A stretch of DNA of 6,911 nucleotides from Clostridiales bacterium UBA1728 (GTDB taxonomy: Bacteria; Bacillota; Clostridia; Oscillospirales; Oscillospiraceae), in assembly GCA_002315975.1 (NCBI GenBank), contig DCIK01000012.1, forward strand, positions 1-6,911, written 5' to 3'. The notes beneath the pieces are model-generated. The model was not told the DNA's origin. It ran no database searches and saw nothing but the letters and a program-made list of their open reading frames with translations. Positions 6,339 to 6,911 of this stretch are shown piece after piece; positions within the stretch are counted from its first letter, which is position 1; every line of letters starts with the position of its first letter. The position numbers and the translations under genes were made by a program.

Positions 6339-6750
6339 ACTTTTTCAGATTGTCGCGGATTTCCCGAAGAAGCAGAATCTCCTCGGAGGGCTCGGCAGGA
6401 GCTTCAGGCTCGGGAGCGGGAGACTCTTCCTTTTTCTTGCGGAAGCTGTTCATGGCTTTGACCACGCTGAAGATGACCAGAGACACCAGCAGGAAGTTCA
6501 CAACGGCCTGCAGGAAGCTGCCGTAGCACAGGGCCACCTCGGGGGTATCCTCTGTGGCAGCCGTGAACACAATCTTCAGTCCGCTGAAGTCGATGCCGCC
6601 GAAGAGCACGCCAATGAGGGGGGTTACAATGTCCTTGACCAGAGAGTTGACAATGGCGGTGAAAGCAGAGCCCACCACCACGCCGACGGCCATGTCCACC
6701 ACATTGCCCCGGGAAATGAACTGCTTGAACTCGGAGATGAACTGTTTCAT
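6337..6750 (-). CDS. mscL: Large-conductance mechanosensitive channel MscL
   Basis: This 137-residue channel subunit opens under membrane tension to release solutes on osmotic downshock. It acts as a homopentamer in the cytoplasmic membrane. FKQFISRGNVVDMAVGVVVGSAF (starting at residue 8) is the near-invariant N-terminal helix and pore-lining first segment. A periplasmic-side loop follows (about 45-75), then a second helix (about 77-100). A Pro/Glu-rich linker leads to the C-terminal bundle helix EEILLLREIRDNLKK. Length matches the family. The frame runs upstream to 6906, but the ATG at 6750 is chosen because MscL proteins start here and GGAGGA lies 7 nt upstream. It is the first gene of the apparent five-gene operon; no clear promoter is visible in 6751-6911. 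Confidence 0.97.
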   Translation of the reverse strand: MKQFISEFKQFISRGNVVDMAVGVVVGSAFTAIVNSLVKDIVTPLIGVLFGGIDFSGLKIVFTAATEDTPEVALCYGSFLQAVVNFLLVSLVIFSVVKAMNSFRKKKEESPAPEPEAPAEPSEEILLLREIRDNLKK

Positions 6751-6757
6751 GTTTGTA

Positions 6758-6763
6758 TCCTCC
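6758..6763 (-). promoter_or_regulatory. Ribosome binding site of mscL
   Basis: GGAGGA on the minus strand, 7 nt before the ATG at 6750, in an AT-rich stretch. It settles the start against the longer upstream frame. Confidence 0.88.
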
Positions 6764-6798
6764 ATAAAAAATAAATACCTATTCATAGCCTCGCAGAG

Positions 6799-6820
6799 TT
6801 TGCGAGCGGCCGCTCGCAAA
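6799..6820. repeat. Perfect 22-bp palindrome upstream of mscL
   Basis: TTTGCGAGCGG is followed immediately by its exact reverse complement, with no spacer, centred on GGCC. A nearby CTCGCA (6790-6795) can instead pair with the TGCGAG of the left arm (6801-6806), so two exclusive hairpins are possible in an mscL leader RNA. It may be an operator, an RNA structure or part of an interspersed repeat; nothing in the window decides. Confidence 0.75.
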
Positions 6821-6833
6821 TAAAATAGTATCA

Positions 6834-6862
6834 TTTTCAAGGGAGCTCCGCCCCCTTGAAAA
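6834..6862. repeat. Inverted repeat with 10-bp arms, possible bidirectional terminator
   Basis: TTTTCAAGGG (6834-6843) and CCCTTGAAAA (6853-6862) are perfect reverse complements around a 9-nt GC-rich loop. The A/T-rich outer arms give a T run after the stem on either strand, which would suit a terminator for a gene lying beyond the window. It could also belong to a dispersed palindromic repeat family. Confidence 0.65.
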
Positions 6863-6868
6863 TACCCT

Positions 6869-6895
6869 GAGGGAGCAGCTGTTGCTGCTCCCCTC
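6869..6895. repeat. GC-rich hairpin at the window edge
   Basis: GAGGGAGCAGC (6869-6879) pairs with GCTGCTCCCCTC (6884-6895) around a TGTT loop, an 11-bp stem with one bulged base. No T tract follows it closely on either strand. Together with the two neighbouring inverted repeats it fills most of the gene-free stretch upstream of mscL. Confidence 0.65.
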
Positions 6896-6911
6896 GCATC
6901 GACCAAGGCGG

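Noticed and set aside
5485..6774. Plus-strand open frame of 429 codons
   Set aside because: It lies opposite parts of four recognised minus-strand genes (the CPBP, TS-like and mscL genes) and their junctions; composition is typical of antisense shadow and no domain is recognisable.
6806..6813. NotI site GCGGCCGC as a cloning scar
   Set aside because: It is the natural centre of a longer perfect palindrome in otherwise ordinary chromosomal sequence; no vector sequence is seen.
6751..6906. N-terminal extension of MscL by 52 residues
   Set aside because: It would cross the three hairpins, does not resemble MscL, and the ATG at 6750 has a strong ribosome site.
1..6911. CRISPR array, tRNA or rRNA
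   Set aside because: No regularly spaced direct repeats, cloverleaf or rRNA-like sequence was found by eye.

Overview
The window looks like chromosomal DNA of a low-oxygen Firmicute, probably a gut Clostridia of the Oscillospirales type. The evidence is moderately GC-rich coding sequence, strong GGAGG-type ribosome sites, a consensus housekeeping promoter, a yybP-ykoY manganese riboswitch and a TagB/TagF-type glycerophosphotransferase. This placement is inferred from style and families, not from a marker gene. All seven recognised genes lie on the minus strand, so transcription runs from high to low coordinates.

Right-hand block (6750 down to 859): five tightly packed genes form an apparent operon. 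In order these are mscL (mechanosensitive channel), a divergent thymidylate-synthase-fold protein, a CPBP/CAAX-type membrane protease homologue, a membrane-anchored CDP-glycerol glycerophosphotransferase-like protein, and a 936-residue fusion of a YidC/Oxa1 insertase-like domain, extra membrane segments and an extracellular LtaS/sulfatase-like domain. Gaps are 12 and 18 nt; the last two junctions overlap by 17 and 4 nt. Upstream of mscL (6751-6911) are three inverted repeats and no convincing promoter. A hairpin at 822-845 probably ends the operon.

Left-hand block (814 down to 1): a consensus promoter (TTGACA, 17 nt, TATACT) fires straight into a manganese riboswitch aptamer. A terminator hairpin with a T tract follows, then mntP (Mn2+ exporter). 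Only 23 nt after mntP begins a second gene, cut by the window edge. Its first 19 residues match the start of the YidC-sulfatase fusion at 15 positions, so it is a paralogue of at least the YidC part.

The most interesting idea is functional. LtaS-type enzymes need extracellular Mn2+. Here a Mn2+-sensing switch and a Mn2+ exporter sit between two paralogous genes, at least one of which fuses an insertase-like domain to an LtaS-like metalloenzyme and overlaps a glycerophosphotransferase. This suggests a manganese-linked module for making or modifying a glycerol-phosphate-type envelope polymer. The gene layout is seen directly; the biochemical link is inference.
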